This document shows, piece by piece, positions 32,692 to 41,208 of a stretch of DNA of 64,000 bases. A program made the translations under genes and the position numbers. The first letter of the stretch is position 1; every line of letters begins with the position of its first letter. Below the pieces are notes generated by a model. It made no database searches. It was not told where the DNA came from and saw nothing but the letters and a program-made list of their open reading frames with translations. Origin of the DNA: Microbacterium nymphoidis (GTDB lineage: Bacteria; Actinomycetota; Actinomycetes; Actinomycetales; Microbacteriaceae); contig NZ_JAJNOD010000001.1 of the NCBI RefSeq assembly GCF_021044885.1, positions 1,736,001 to 1,800,000 on the forward strand, given 5' to 3'.

Positions 32692-33078
32692 TCAGACCTG
32701 TGCCCCGTCGGCGGTCCCGGCCTCCTGCTCGGCGATCTGGCGGCGGACGTCGTCCATGTCGAGACCCTTCACTGCGGTGATGACCTGCTCGAGCGCAGGC
32801 TCGGGCAGTGCTCCGGGCTGCGCGAAGACGAGGATGTTGTCGCGGAAGGCCATCAGTGTCGGGATCGAGGTGATCTGGAACCCGGCGGCGAGCTGCTGCT
32901 CGGCCTCGGTGTCGACCTTGCCGAACACCACGTCGGGGTGCGCCTCGGAGGCCTTGTCGTAGATGGGCGCGAACATGCGGCACGGACCGCACCACGATGC
33001 CCAGAAGTCGACGAGCACGATCTCGTTGTCGTTCACCGTCGACTCGAAGTCGGAGAGGGTCAGGTCCTTGGTCGCCAT
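32692..33078 (-). CDS. trxA: Thioredoxin
   Basis: 128 aa. Active site WCGPC in FWASWCGPCRMFAP and cis-Pro in ITSIPTLM. It is about 20 residues longer than typical thioredoxin at the C-terminus (DMDDVRRQIAEQEAGTADGAQV region), a polar tail probably helical then disordered. Cytoplasmic disulfide reductase. TAGCGT on the minus strand ends exactly 6 bases before ATG 33078, so the mRNA is probably leaderless. Confidence 0.95.
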   Translation of the reverse strand: MATKDLTLSDFESTVNDNEIVLVDFWASWCGPCRMFAPIYDKASEAHPDVVFGKVDTEAEQQLAAGFQITSIPTLMAFRDNILVFAQPGALPEPALEQVITAVKGLDMDDVRRQIAEQEAGTADGAQV

Positions 33079-33084
33079 GCTCCC

Positions 33085-33090
33085 ACGCTA
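33085..33090 (-). promoter_or_regulatory. -10 element of trxA
   Basis: TAGCGT on the minus strand, 6 bases before ATG 33078. Confidence 0.55.
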
Positions 33091-33269
33091 CGCGGTCGGC
33101 GAGGCCGGCGGGCCGATTCCGTCTGTGGATCCCCTGCGCCGTGCACGCGAGTGGTCTACGATGACGGGACAAGCCCCGAGTGGACCGCTGGATCTCGACC
33201 ACGTCGCCGGGGCTCTGCTCTGTCCACAGGGGCCTTCGGCCCTCATCGCCGGTGAGCGACGATGGCTGC

Positions 33270-33950
33270 ATGTCCGACCTCTGGATCGACTCCTGGCTGA
33301 GCGGGCCGCGCTTCCAGCGCTACGTCGATGAATGCTCCGGTGATCGCAGCGCGGCGCTGCGACTGTACGAGTGGAACGCAGAGCTCTCGCACGTCATCAT
33401 GCACGACATCTCGCACTTCGAGGTCGCGCTGCGCAACGCCTACGATGCGGCCATCATGCAGTCCTGGCCGCACCCCACCCACTGGCTGCTGCATCCCGAC
33501 TCCCCCGCGGTCACCCCGATCTGGCGCACCCGCGAGATCAACGGCATCAAACGCGGAACCGACGTCAACGAGGCGAACCGCAAGAGCGTGGACGAGGCGA
33601 TCGCCCGAAGCGGCTACGGGCGTGCGACCCCCGGCAAGGTGATCGCGGAGCTGTCGTTCGGGTTCTGGCGTCAGCTGACCACTGCGGCGATGGAGAAGAC
33701 GGTGTGGGTTCCCTACCTTCACCGCGCCTATCCGCGCCGGACCTCCCGCCGCCTGATCGATCGCGACATCGCCGCGATCAACACCCTGCGCAACCGCATC
33801 GCGCATCACGAGCCGCTTCTGCCCTCGACGATCGACGTCCCGACGACGCATCAGGCGATGCTGGAGTGCCTGCGGACTCTGGCTCCCGAGGCGCACGCGC
33901 ACGTTCTGGCCACCTCGCGCGTCACCGAGACCCTCGCGCGGATGCACTGA
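33270..33950 (+). CDS. Abi-like protein with HEPN-type RNxxxH motif
   Basis: 226 aa, helical. Near the C-terminus the segment INTLRNRIAHHEPLL contains RNRIAH, the R-x4-6-H motif of HEPN ribonucleases. The upstream part (HDISHFEVALRNAYD, then ELSFGFWRQL) matches the layout of Abi_2/AbiD-F-type abortive infection proteins. Those are thought to shut down infected cells by RNA cleavage. ATG 33270 is used because GACGAT lies exactly 6 bases upstream; a GTG at 33180 is possible but adds an unstructured tail. No antitoxin gene is adjacent. Abi-like genes are also common in ordinary chromosomes, so defence is an inference. Confidence 0.75.
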   Translation: MSDLWIDSWLSGPRFQRYVDECSGDRSAALRLYEWNAELSHVIMHDISHFEVALRNAYDAAIMQSWPHPTHWLLHPDSPAVTPIWRTREINGIKRGTDVNEANRKSVDEAIARSGYGRATPGKVIAELSFGFWRQLTTAAMEKTVWVPYLHRAYPRRTSRRLIDRDIAAINTLRNRIAHHEPLLPSTIDVPTTHQAMLECLRTLAPEAHAHVLATSRVTETLARMH

Positions 33951-33957
33951 CGAAGAA

Positions 33958-33972
33958 CCCCCACGCGGGGGG
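33958..33972 (+). terminator. Small GC hairpin after the Abi-like gene
   Basis: CCCCC, loop ACGC and GGGGG lie 8 bases after the stop. Short, and without a T tract. Confidence 0.35.
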
Positions 33973-34004
33973 TCGATGCCTCGCTGTGTCAGGCGGCGCA
34001 CATC

Positions 34005-34010
34005 TACGAT
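34005..34010 (+). promoter_or_regulatory. -10 element of the DUF6461 gene
   Basis: TACGAT ends 6 bases before ATG 34017, predicting a leaderless mRNA. Confidence 0.5.
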
Positions 34011-34016
34011 GTTGCG

Positions 34017-34652
34017 ATGACCGCACTCCCGAGCGACTACGCCTGGATGGACGACTTCTTCCTCGGCGACGCCTATTGCCTTGCCGTGATCCGCGATCGA
34101 GGGGCCACGGAGATCATCGAGTCCCTGGGCGGCGCCGAGCGACAATCGGCCATCGGGATCGAGGGGCTGGCCGCGCGGGCGGATGAGGAGTGGAACGCGG
34201 AGCTGGCGGGTCGTCCCACCATGCTCGCCGGTTTCATCGAGACGCCGGCGGCCACCCTCATGATGGAGCACAACGGCTATCTCGGCACCCTGGATGCTCT
34301 CATGCGCCCGCTGTCGCGAGGCACGACGATCGTCTCGCACTTCACGAATGTCAACGCGCTGGATCGCCTCACCTGCTGGTCGGACGGCGTGATGGCGCTG
34401 GACATGGAGCCTTTGCTCGCAACCGAGGCGGTCCCGGTGCCGGCGCACTGGCGTCCGCAAGCGATCGAGTGCGGACTCCGCCTCGAGGACACCCCGGCAC
34501 ACGGCGACGAAGCGGCCGACGCGGAGTTCCTGGCGCACCTCGCCTCCGGAGTGTTCGCCTTCGCCGAGCGGCTGAGCGGAGTCCCCGTGACGGTCAGCAT
34601 GGTTGAGGGCTCGATGAGGACAGCACTCATCCCGCTCCCCGCCGATCGCTGA
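34017..34652 (+). CDS. DUF6461-like protein
   Basis: 211 aa, soluble. It begins SDYAWMDDFFLGDAYCLAVIRD, resembling the DUF6461 family of actinobacterial proteins often found in multiple paralogous copies. The features AATLMMEHNGYLGT and TTIVSHFTNVNALDRLTCW fit that family's mixed alpha/beta fold. Its function is not known. It has its own leaderless-type promoter and is separated from the Abi-like gene by a small hairpin, so co-function is not shown. Confidence 0.65.
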   Translation: MTALPSDYAWMDDFFLGDAYCLAVIRDRGATEIIESLGGAERQSAIGIEGLAARADEEWNAELAGRPTMLAGFIETPAATLMMEHNGYLGTLDALMRPLSRGTTIVSHFTNVNALDRLTCWSDGVMALDMEPLLATEAVPVPAHWRPQAIECGLRLEDTPAHGDEAADAEFLAHLASGVFAFAERLSGVPVTVSMVEGSMRTALIPLPADR

Positions 34653-34694
34653 GGTCACGTCGATGGGGGCGCGGCACCAGCGTGCGCCGGCGCC

Positions 34695-35477
34695 TCAGCG
34701 CCTCACCACCAGCGGGGTGCCGGTGACCGGATCGGGGATCACGACGGAGTCGATGCCGAACACCTCGCGGATACGATCCGCGGTCATCAGCTCGGCGGGA
34801 GAGCCGGTGGCCACCACCTGTCCCTCTTTCATGAGGACGAGGTGATCCGCGTACCGGGCCGCCTGGTTGAGGTCGTGGAGGACCGCGATCACGGTCTTGC
34901 CCTCGCCGTTCAGCGTGCGCAGCAGATCGAGCAGCTCGAACTGGTGCGCGATGTCGAGGAACGTCGTCGGCTCGTCCAGGAGCATCACGGGGGCCTGCTG
35001 TGCCAGCAGCAGCGCCACCCACACCCGCTGACGCTGACCGCCGGAGAGCTCATCGACGGCGCGCTCGGAGAGCTCCGCCGTGCGCGTGGCCGTCATCGCC
35101 TCCCGCACGGCCACGGCATCCGCCGCCGTCCAGCGCTGCAGCGGGGTGTGGTGCGGATAGCGTCCGCGGGAGATCAGATCGGCGACGCGCATGCCGTCGG
35201 GTGCGATGGCGTCCTGCGGGAGGAGGCCCATGCGGCGGGCCAGCTCCTTCGTGCCGTACTCCGCGAGCGCCCGCCCGTCGAACAGCACCTGCCCGGCGGC
35301 GGGTTTCAGAACGCGGGCCAGCGCCCGCAGCGCGGTGGACTTCCCCGAGGCGTTCGGCCCGAGAATCACGGTGAAAGCACCGGCGGGCAGCTCGAGGTCC
35401 ATGCCGTCGATCGCGATGCGCTGGTCGTAGGCGACCACCAGGTTCCGGGCCTCGAGCGCGGGAACGGATGAGGACAT
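34695..35477 (-). CDS. Iron-siderophore ABC transporter ATPase
   Basis: 260 aa, FecE/FepC type. Walker A GPNASGKST, Q-loop LLPQD, signature LSGGQRQRV, Walker B VMLLDEPTTFLD and H-loop VLHD. It powers the two FecCD-type permeases encoded divergently. ATG 35477 has GAAGGAG upstream; the longer frame to 35522 lacks this. It lies downstream of the binding-protein gene, the two forming the leftward arm of the iron-box-controlled divergon. Confidence 0.93.
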   Translation of the reverse strand: MSSSVPALEARNLVVAYDQRIAIDGMDLELPAGAFTVILGPNASGKSTALRALARVLKPAAGQVLFDGRALAEYGTKELARRMGLLPQDAIAPDGMRVADLISRGRYPHHTPLQRWTAADAVAVREAMTATRTAELSERAVDELSGGQRQRVWVALLLAQQAPVMLLDEPTTFLDIAHQFELLDLLRTLNGEGKTVIAVLHDLNQAARYADHLVLMKEGQVVATGSPAELMTADRIREVFGIDSVVIPDPVTGTPLVVRR

Positions 35478-35537
35478 GATCTCCTTCGGGAAGGCCGCCC
35501 GTGAGCGCGGTATCGCGCACACGGGCGGAACAGCGGG

Positions 35538-36491
35538 TCAGCCGAGCAGCTTCTCGACCTGATCGATGACGAGTCCGGCACCCACCACACCGATGCCGAC
35601 CATCCAGGTGTCATCGTCAACGGAGTGCGCGTTGCCCGCACTGACCGCCGGCAGCCCGCCCCAGAGGCCGGTGATCTTCTGCTCGGTGGTGGCGGCGGGG
35701 TCGCCGCCCGGGCTCGTGTAGAACACGACGTCGCCGTCGATCTGCTCGTACAGCTCGGGGCTGAGCTCCATCATGGAGTATTCGTTCCAGTCGCGATCGG
35801 CGCCGAGGTCGAAGCCCATGTCGGTGAGCAGGGTGCCGGAGAAGGTTCCCGGGCCGTACAAACGGAAGTTGTCGGAGCGGAATCGCACGATCGAGGCGGT
35901 CTTGCCCGCCGCACCGACGGTCTCGCCGACGCTCTTCGCGCGCTCCTGGACACCGGCGATGAGCTGATCCATCTCCTTCGTCTGGTTGACGGCGGCGGCG
36001 GTGAGCTCTGCCTGCTCGGTCCAGTTGGTGCCGGTGTCCTCCGAGAAGACGGTGGGAGCGATCGCCGACAACTCCTCGTAGAGGGCCTCGTGGCGCACCT
36101 TGGAGCCGATGATCAGGTCGGGGGCGAGGTTGGCGATGGCGTCGATGTCGGGCTCGGCGATGTATCCCACCGGCTCGGTGGTGCTCAGCTCGTCGGCGAG
36201 ATAGGCGGGGAAGCCGCGACCCGCACCGATCTCCGGCGCGCCGACGGGCGTGATCCCGAGGGCGACCAGCGCATCCAGCGGCGGCGAGTCGAGCACGACG
36301 ATGCGCTCGGGCACCTGGTCGAACTCCTCCTCCCCCATCGCGTGCGTGACGGTGTACCCCGTCGTCGTCGCCTCGGCTTTTTCGGGCTGGCCCGACGCGG
36401 GGGCACTGCAACCGGCGGCCAGCAGGGCGAGTGCGGCGATGCCGGCGAGCACGGTGGAGGTTCGAAGGCGGCGCAGGGTGATTGTCTTCAT
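35538..36491 (-). CDS. Siderophore-binding lipoprotein
   Basis: 317 aa. Lipoprotein signal peptide with lipobox LAAGC (about 24-28), then the FecB/FhuD-type two-lobe binding fold with VPERIVVLDSPPLDALVALGI and LAPDLIIGSK. It captures ferric siderophores outside the cell and delivers them to the FecCD permeases. TAGGAT on the minus strand lies 8 bases upstream of ATG 36491. The promoter faces the permease promoter across a single DtxR/IdeR-like box. Confidence 0.93.
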   Translation of the reverse strand: MKTITLRRLRTSTVLAGIAALALLAAGCSAPASGQPEKAEATTTGYTVTHAMGEEEFDQVPERIVVLDSPPLDALVALGITPVGAPEIGAGRGFPAYLADELSTTEPVGYIAEPDIDAIANLAPDLIIGSKVRHEALYEELSAIAPTVFSEDTGTNWTEQAELTAAAVNQTKEMDQLIAGVQERAKSVGETVGAAGKTASIVRFRSDNFRLYGPGTFSGTLLTDMGFDLGADRDWNEYSMMELSPELYEQIDGDVVFYTSPGGDPAATTEQKITGLWGGLPAVSAGNAHSVDDDTWMVGIGVVGAGLVIDQVEKLLG

Positions 36492-36511
36492 GGGACTTCA
36501 TCCTATGAAGG

Positions 36512-36530
36512 TTTGGATAGGCTAACCAAA
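36512..36530. promoter_or_regulatory. DtxR/IdeR-type iron box
   Basis: TTTGGATAGGCTAACCAAA matches 16 of 19 positions of the consensus TTAGGTTAGGCTAACCTAA recalled from the DtxR family. It lies between the divergent binding-protein and permease genes, 1 base before the permease ATG. Iron-loaded repressor here would shut both arms. Confidence 0.85.
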
Positions 36531-36531
36531 T

Positions 36532-37581
36532 ATGAGCTCTTCGTCCCTGATCAGCAGGCGCGCCGAGGCCGGTGATCGCACCGGGCTGCGTTGGCCATGG
36601 CCGGCGACGCTTCTCAGCATCATTCTCCTCGCAGTCGCCATCGTGCTCAGCCTGGCGGTGGGCGCCCGCTTCATCCCGTTCGACGAGGTGGTGCGCTCGC
36701 TCGTCGGCACCGGGGATGAGAACGTCCTCAACATCGTGGGCGAGCTGCGCGTGTCACGCACCATCACCGGCCTGCTGTGCGGCGTGGCCCTCGGCGCCGC
36801 GGGAGTCTTGATGCAGGCACTCACCCGCAATCCGATCGCGGACCCGGGAATGCTCGGCGTGAACGCCGGGGCGTCCTTCGGCGTCGTGGCGGGGCTCGCG
36901 ATGTTCGGCACCCTCGGCGTCGGCGGCACGGTGTGGCTGGCACTGGCCGGTGCCGCTGCAGCATCGGCCGTGATCTTCTGGTTCTCCGGTTCCCGCTTCG
37001 CGGCAGCGTCCCCCGTACGTCTCGTCCTGGCCGGAGTGGCATTCTCGGCCATCCTGGGAGGTGCCACCCAGGCGCTGGTCCTCACCGACGAGCGCATTCT
37101 CGACGTGTTCCGCTTCTGGCGGGTGGGCTCGCTCACAGCGCGTCCCGCGGAGGAGGTGCTGGGGCTGGTCGCATTCGTCATCGTCGGTGCCGTCCTGGCC
37201 CTGCTGCTGGCACCGGTGCTCAACCTGATGTCGCTGGGCGATGACAGCGCCATCGCCCTGGGCGTCCGCCCCGGACTGGTGCGGGCTCTCGGGCTCATCG
37301 CCGTCACGGTGCTGTGCGGGACCGCAACGGCCATCGCAGGCCCGATCTCGTTCCTGGGCCTCGTGGTGCCGCACCTGCTGCGACGCGTGGTCGGCCCCGA
37401 CCTGCGCGCGGTCATGCCGCTCGCACTCGTGGTCGCACCGGCCTTGCTCCTGCTCGCCGACACCGTGGGGCGGCTCATCGGGCGCGGCGCCGAGGTGCAG
37501 GTCGGGATCGTGATGGCCTTCGTGGGTGCGCCGCTGCTGATCGCCTTCGTCGTGGGCCGACGACGGGCGGGGCTGTCATGA
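36532..37581 (+). CDS. FecCD-family siderophore permease, first subunit
   Basis: 349 aa with about nine hydrophobic helices. Family markers are the RVSRTITGLLCGVALGAAGVLMQ segment, then NPIADPGMLGVNAGAS, and the cytoplasmic ALGVRPGL coupling region. The ATG at 36532 directly follows the iron box, so its mRNA leader is very short. It forms a heterodimer with the next gene product, which starts in its stop codon (ATGA). Confidence 0.93.
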   Translation: MSSSSLISRRAEAGDRTGLRWPWPATLLSIILLAVAIVLSLAVGARFIPFDEVVRSLVGTGDENVLNIVGELRVSRTITGLLCGVALGAAGVLMQALTRNPIADPGMLGVNAGASFGVVAGLAMFGTLGVGGTVWLALAGAAAASAVIFWFSGSRFAAASPVRLVLAGVAFSAILGGATQALVLTDERILDVFRFWRVGSLTARPAEEVLGLVAFVIVGAVLALLLAPVLNLMSLGDDSAIALGVRPGLVRALGLIAVTVLCGTATAIAGPISFLGLVVPHLLRRVVGPDLRAVMPLALVVAPALLLLADTVGRLIGRGAEVQVGIVMAFVGAPLLIAFVVGRRRAGLS

Positions 37582-38615
37582 CCGCACTGTTGCCCGACGA
37601 CCTCGTTCTGACGCGGCGGCGCTGGTCGGTGCGCGCCAGCAGGCGCGCACTACTGTGCGCCGTGGCGATGGGTCTGCTGCTGATGGCGCTCTGCGTCACC
37701 GCGCTCATGGTGGGCGAGTACGTGGTGACGCCGGAGGCGCTGGTGCGCACCCTCCTCGGCGATCCGCCCGCGCGCCTCGACGGCTTCTTCGTACTGGGCC
37801 GCCGGCTCCCCCGCGCTCTGGTGGCCATCGTGGTGGGCATCTGCCTGGCCGTCGCGGGCGCCGTCTTCCAGACCCTCACCCACAATCCGCTGGCCAGCCC
37901 CGACGTGATCGGCATCAGCAGCGGCGCATCGGTGGGTGCCGTCACGGTGTTCCTCGTGTGGGGCGGGTCGATCGACCAGGCTGCCCTCGGGGCGATCGTG
38001 GGTGCGGTCGTCATGGCGGGCGTCATCATGCTGCTCACCGCGCGATCGGGTCTGCACGGGGTGCAGCTCGTCCTCACCGGCGTCGCACTCTCGGCGATCG
38101 CGATGGCCGTGGTCGACTACGTGCTCACACAGGTCTTCGTCGCCAGTGCGACGACCGCACAGACCTGGCTCGTCGGCTCGCTCCAGGGTCGCGGCTGGTC
38201 GGATCTGCTCCCGGCCGCCGCGACCCTGGTGGTGCTGGTCCCGATCATCGCGACCACGGCGCCCGCCGTGAGGATGATGCCGCTCGGCGACCAGCTGGCC
38301 ACCGCGCTGGGTGTGCGGCTCACACGTGCACGATGGGTGCTGCTGAGCTGCGCCACCCTGCTGGTCGCGATCGCCGTGGCCACGGCGGGCCCCGTGTCTT
38401 TCGTCGCACTCGTCGCGCCGCACATCGCACGCCTGCTGTGCGGTCGGACAAGCCTGATCGTCGCCGGGCTCACCGGCGCCGTGCTCCTGCTGGCCAGCGA
38501 CCTGCTCGCCCTCTACGCCTTCCCCGCCCCGATCCCCGTCGGCGCGGTCACCATCACCCTCGGCGGCGGGTTCTTCCTGTGGCTGCTGTTCAGAGAAGGA
38601 GCCCGTCGTGACTGA
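37578..38615 (+). CDS. FecCD-family siderophore permease, second subunit
   Basis: 345 aa, with multiple transmembrane helices. Markers are LPRALVAIVVGICLAVAGAVFQ, NPLASPDVIGISSGAS and ALGVRLTRARW, and a final GGGFFLWLLF helix. The start is ATG 37578, overlapping the first permease (ATGA); the frame is open upstream only as a shadow. It overlaps the SIP gene by 8 bases. Together with the divergent binding protein and ATPase it makes a complete importer. Confidence 0.92.
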   Translation: MTALLPDDLVLTRRRWSVRASRRALLCAVAMGLLLMALCVTALMVGEYVVTPEALVRTLLGDPPARLDGFFVLGRRLPRALVAIVVGICLAVAGAVFQTLTHNPLASPDVIGISSGASVGAVTVFLVWGGSIDQAALGAIVGAVVMAGVIMLLTARSGLHGVQLVLTGVALSAIAMAVVDYVLTQVFVASATTAQTWLVGSLQGRGWSDLLPAAATLVVLVPIIATTAPAVRMMPLGDQLATALGVRLTRARWVLLSCATLLVAIAVATAGPVSFVALVAPHIARLLCGRTSLIVAGLTGAVLLLASDLLALYAFPAPIPVGAVTITLGGGFFLWLLFREGARRD

Positions 38616-39408
38616 TCCCACCCGCACCGCCCGCGCCCCGCAGCGGCCCCGCCGCATCGGCGCGCGCGTCTTCCCCGCCACCGTGACGCGGACCCGCCAG
38701 CTCACCCCGCACATGCGTCGCCTCACGCTCACGGCGGCGGAGTTCGCCGACTACGCGCCGATCGGTCCGGACGAATACCTCGGGCTCCTGATGCCGCGCG
38801 ATGAGGCTGCGCCGTTGCGCCTTCCCCCGGAGGGCGGCGAGAACATCCGCGCCGCTGTGGCGGACATCCCCGACCACGAGAGGCCCGACCTGCGCTGGTA
38901 CACGCTGCGCGAACACCGGCCGGAGCAGCAGGAGATCGATGTGGACTTCGTGGTGCACGGGGACGAGGGCCCCGGCACGCGATTCGCCCTGCGCGCTCGG
39001 GCCGGCTCGGTGCTCGGCGTCCGCGAATGCACCGCCTTGTATGCCGCACTGCCGCAGGCGCGCACGCGCGTCATCGTGGGCGATGAGACCGCACTGCCTG
39101 CCATCGCGCGGATCCTCGAGGACACGTCATGCGATGACACCCGCGTATTCGTCGAGATCGGCGACCCCGACGACATCCAGTCATTGGCCGGGGATGTCGC
39201 GTGGGTCCTCCGCGGCGACGCGCGGCCAGGCGATCGCCTCGTGGCCGCGGTGCGCGAGGCGCAACTCGCCGACCGGATCGACTACGCCTGGGTCTGCGGC
39301 GAACGTCTGGCGGTGCAGGAGATCCGCCGCCTGCTCGTGGAGCACGGCGTCGGGAAGGACCGGATCACCTTCTCCGGGTACTGGCGCCTGGGGGAAGCCC
39401 GCCTCTGA
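38608..39408 (+). CDS. Siderophore-interacting protein (SIP, ferric reductase)
   Basis: 266 aa. FAD-binding barrel with RWYTLREHR (the RxYT FAD motif) and a C-terminal NAD(P)-binding lobe with VIVGDETALPAIARIL and YAWVCGERLAVQEIRR. ViuB/SIP enzymes reduce imported ferric siderophores to release iron. GTG 38608 follows AGAAGGA. It is the last gene of the iron-box-controlled rightward operon, ending at a nested hairpin. Confidence 0.92.
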   Translation: MTDPTRTARAPQRPRRIGARVFPATVTRTRQLTPHMRRLTLTAAEFADYAPIGPDEYLGLLMPRDEAAPLRLPPEGGENIRAAVADIPDHERPDLRWYTLREHRPEQQEIDVDFVVHGDEGPGTRFALRARAGSVLGVRECTALYAALPQARTRVIVGDETALPAIARILEDTSCDDTRVFVEIGDPDDIQSLAGDVAWVLRGDARPGDRLVAAVREAQLADRIDYAWVCGERLAVQEIRRLLVEHGVGKDRITFSGYWRLGEARL

Positions 39409-39427
39409 CCGACCCGCACACGAATAC

Positions 39428-39493
39428 CCCGCGAGACCTCGGGGGGCGAGAACCGCGCGAAGCGATTCTCGCCCCAGGCAGAAGCCTCGCGGG
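39428..39493. terminator. Nested bidirectional terminator
   Basis: Outer 8-bp stem (39428-39435 with 39486-39493) and inner 10-bp stem (39443-39452 with 39466-39475), both perfect. It lies between the convergent SIP and PII genes. Confidence 0.8.
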
Positions 39494-39505
39494 CAACGGG
39501 AGGAG

Positions 39506-39847
39506 CTAGCGGATCGCGGTGGGTCCGGTCTCTCCGGTGCGGACGCGGATGACCTGCAGCACGTCGGTGACCCAGATCTTCCCGTCGCCGATGGCGCCCG
39601 TGCGGGCTGCGTCCTGGATCGCTGTGACGGCGGCGTCCACCTCCTCATCGGCGACGACGATCTCCAGCGAGATCTTGGGGAGGAAGTCGACGCGCACCCG
39701 CTGAGAGCGGTACACCTCCACCTTTCCGGCCTGTGCGCCGTGTCCCTTCGCGTCGTAGATCGTCATTCCGGTGATCCCGACCTCCGCGAGCGCTGTGCGA
39801 ACCGGCTCCAGCGCACTCGGCTGCAGAACTGCGGTGATGAGCTTCAT
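39506..39847 (-). CDS. glnB: PII nitrogen regulator lacking Tyr51
   Basis: 113 aa with PII features MKLITAVLQPSAL, EVGITGMTIYDAKG, VDFLPKISLEIVV, GAIGDGKIWV and IRVRTGE. In the T-loop the canonical YRGAEYMVDF reads YRSQRVRVDF, so the position of the modified Tyr51 is Val. This PII therefore cannot be uridylylated or adenylylated at that residue. It should still bind ATP/ADP and 2-oxoglutarate and gate AmtB, which is encoded just upstream in the same operon. The glnK versus glnB name is arbitrary. No glnD gene is in view. Confidence 0.93.
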   Translation of the reverse strand: MKLITAVLQPSALEPVRTALAEVGITGMTIYDAKGHGAQAGKVEVYRSQRVRVDFLPKISLEIVVADEEVDAAVTAIQDAARTGAIGDGKIWVTDVLQVIRVRTGETGPTAIR

Positions 39848-39875
39848 GATCGTGTCCTTGTCTCGGTCGCGGCGC

Positions 39876-41147
39876 TCAGGAGCGCACGTCGTCCAGGTCG
39901 TAGGCGGTCTCGGCGTGCAGCGTGGTGTCCAGACCCGCGCGTTCCGTGCTCTTGCTGACGCGGAGCCCCACCGTGATCTTCAGCAGCCAGGCGATGAGAG
40001 CCGTCACGATGAATGTGTACGCGAACACGGCGACGATCGCGAGCGCCTGCGTGCCGAGCAGACTCCAGTCGCCACCGAAGAAGATGCCGGTGGCGCCGGC
40101 GGGAGATGCCGGGTCGGCGAGGAACCCGATGGCGAGGGTTCCGAAGATGCCGGGGAACATGTGGATCGCCACCGCGTCCAGGGCGTCGTCGTATCCCAGC
40201 TTCTCCTTGAGCCCCAGGGCTGCGAAGGCCACGACTCCGGCGAGGAGGCCGATGATGACCGCACCCCCCGGTGAGACGGAGTTCGCCGCGGGGGTGATGC
40301 CGACCAGGCCACCGAGGACGCCGGAGATGGCGCCGAGGGAGGTGGCCGCCTTGCGGACGATGCGCTCGATCACGATCCAGCCGAGGAGTCCGGCGCAGGC
40401 CGCGATCAGCGTGTTGGTCACGGCGACGCCGGCACTGTCGTTGATGCCTCCCGACGACCCGCCGTTGAACCCGTACCAGCCCACCAGCAGGAGCCCGGCG
40501 CCCACTACCGCGATCGGGAGGTTGCCCGGCCGGCCGACGTGCGGGAAGTCCCGGCGCTTGCCGAGGAAGAACGCGAGCACGAGGGCCGCCACACCCGCGT
40601 TCATGTGCACCGCCGTGCCGCCGGCGAAGTCGATGGCGTGCAGCCCGTTGGCGATCCAGCCACCCGTGGTCGATCCGTCGGCGGAGTCGAACGCGAACAC
40701 CCAGTGCGCCACCGGGAAGTACACCAGGGTGGCCCAGAGGCCGGAGAAGATGAGCCAGGCCGAGAACTTCATGCGGCCCTCGACCGCGCCGCCAATGATC
40801 CCGACCGTGAGACCGGAGAAGATGAGCTGGAACACGGCGATGAGGATGGCGGGGACGGCACCCTCCGGTGTCTCGGCGCCGAGCAGCGACTGGATGCCGA
40901 ACAGGTCGGTGGGATCCCCCAGGAGGCCGGCGCCGCCGATCGAGTTCCCGAGCGTCAGACCGTAGCCGAACAGCACCCAGAGCACCGCGGTGACGGCGAA
41001 GCCGCCGAGCACGATCATCATGGTGTTCAGGATGTTCTTGGTGCGGGAGAGCCCGCCGTAGTAGAGCGCGAGTCCGGGGAGCATGAGCGTCACGGCGACG
41101 GTTGCGGTGAGCATCCAGCCGGTATTCACCTGTGAGGTGATGTCCAT
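39876..41147 (-). CDS. amtB: Ammonium transporter
   Basis: 423 aa with 11 transmembrane helices. Markers include GLALYYGGLSRTKN near the start, GGTAVHMNAGVAAL (pore His) and GYDDALDAVAIHMFPG (second pore His). The start is ATG 41147 with AAAGGAA ahead; the frame upstream to 41267 is not homologous. It takes up ammonium under low nitrogen. It is transcribed with the PII gene 28 bases downstream, the usual amtB-glnK pair. Confidence 0.95.
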   Translation of the reverse strand: MDITSQVNTGWMLTATVAVTLMLPGLALYYGGLSRTKNILNTMMIVLGGFAVTAVLWVLFGYGLTLGNSIGGAGLLGDPTDLFGIQSLLGAETPEGAVPAILIAVFQLIFSGLTVGIIGGAVEGRMKFSAWLIFSGLWATLVYFPVAHWVFAFDSADGSTTGGWIANGLHAIDFAGGTAVHMNAGVAALVLAFFLGKRRDFPHVGRPGNLPIAVVGAGLLLVGWYGFNGGSSGGINDSAGVAVTNTLIAACAGLLGWIVIERIVRKAATSLGAISGVLGGLVGITPAANSVSPGGAVIIGLLAGVVAFAALGLKEKLGYDDALDAVAIHMFPGIFGTLAIGFLADPASPAGATGIFFGGDWSLLGTQALAIVAVFAYTFIVTALIAWLLKITVGLRVSKSTERAGLDTTLHAETAYDLDDVRS

Positions 41148-41208
41148 GTCGTTCCTTTCGTGAGGCGAGTCGGGTGGCCCGGGAGCGTTCGGGCGCTCCG
41201 GGCGGGTG

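Noticed and set aside
33180..33269. Longer form of the Abi-like protein from GTG 33180
   Set aside because: The extra 30 residues have no structure or similarity, and the promoter-like GACGAT sits 6 bases before ATG 33270.
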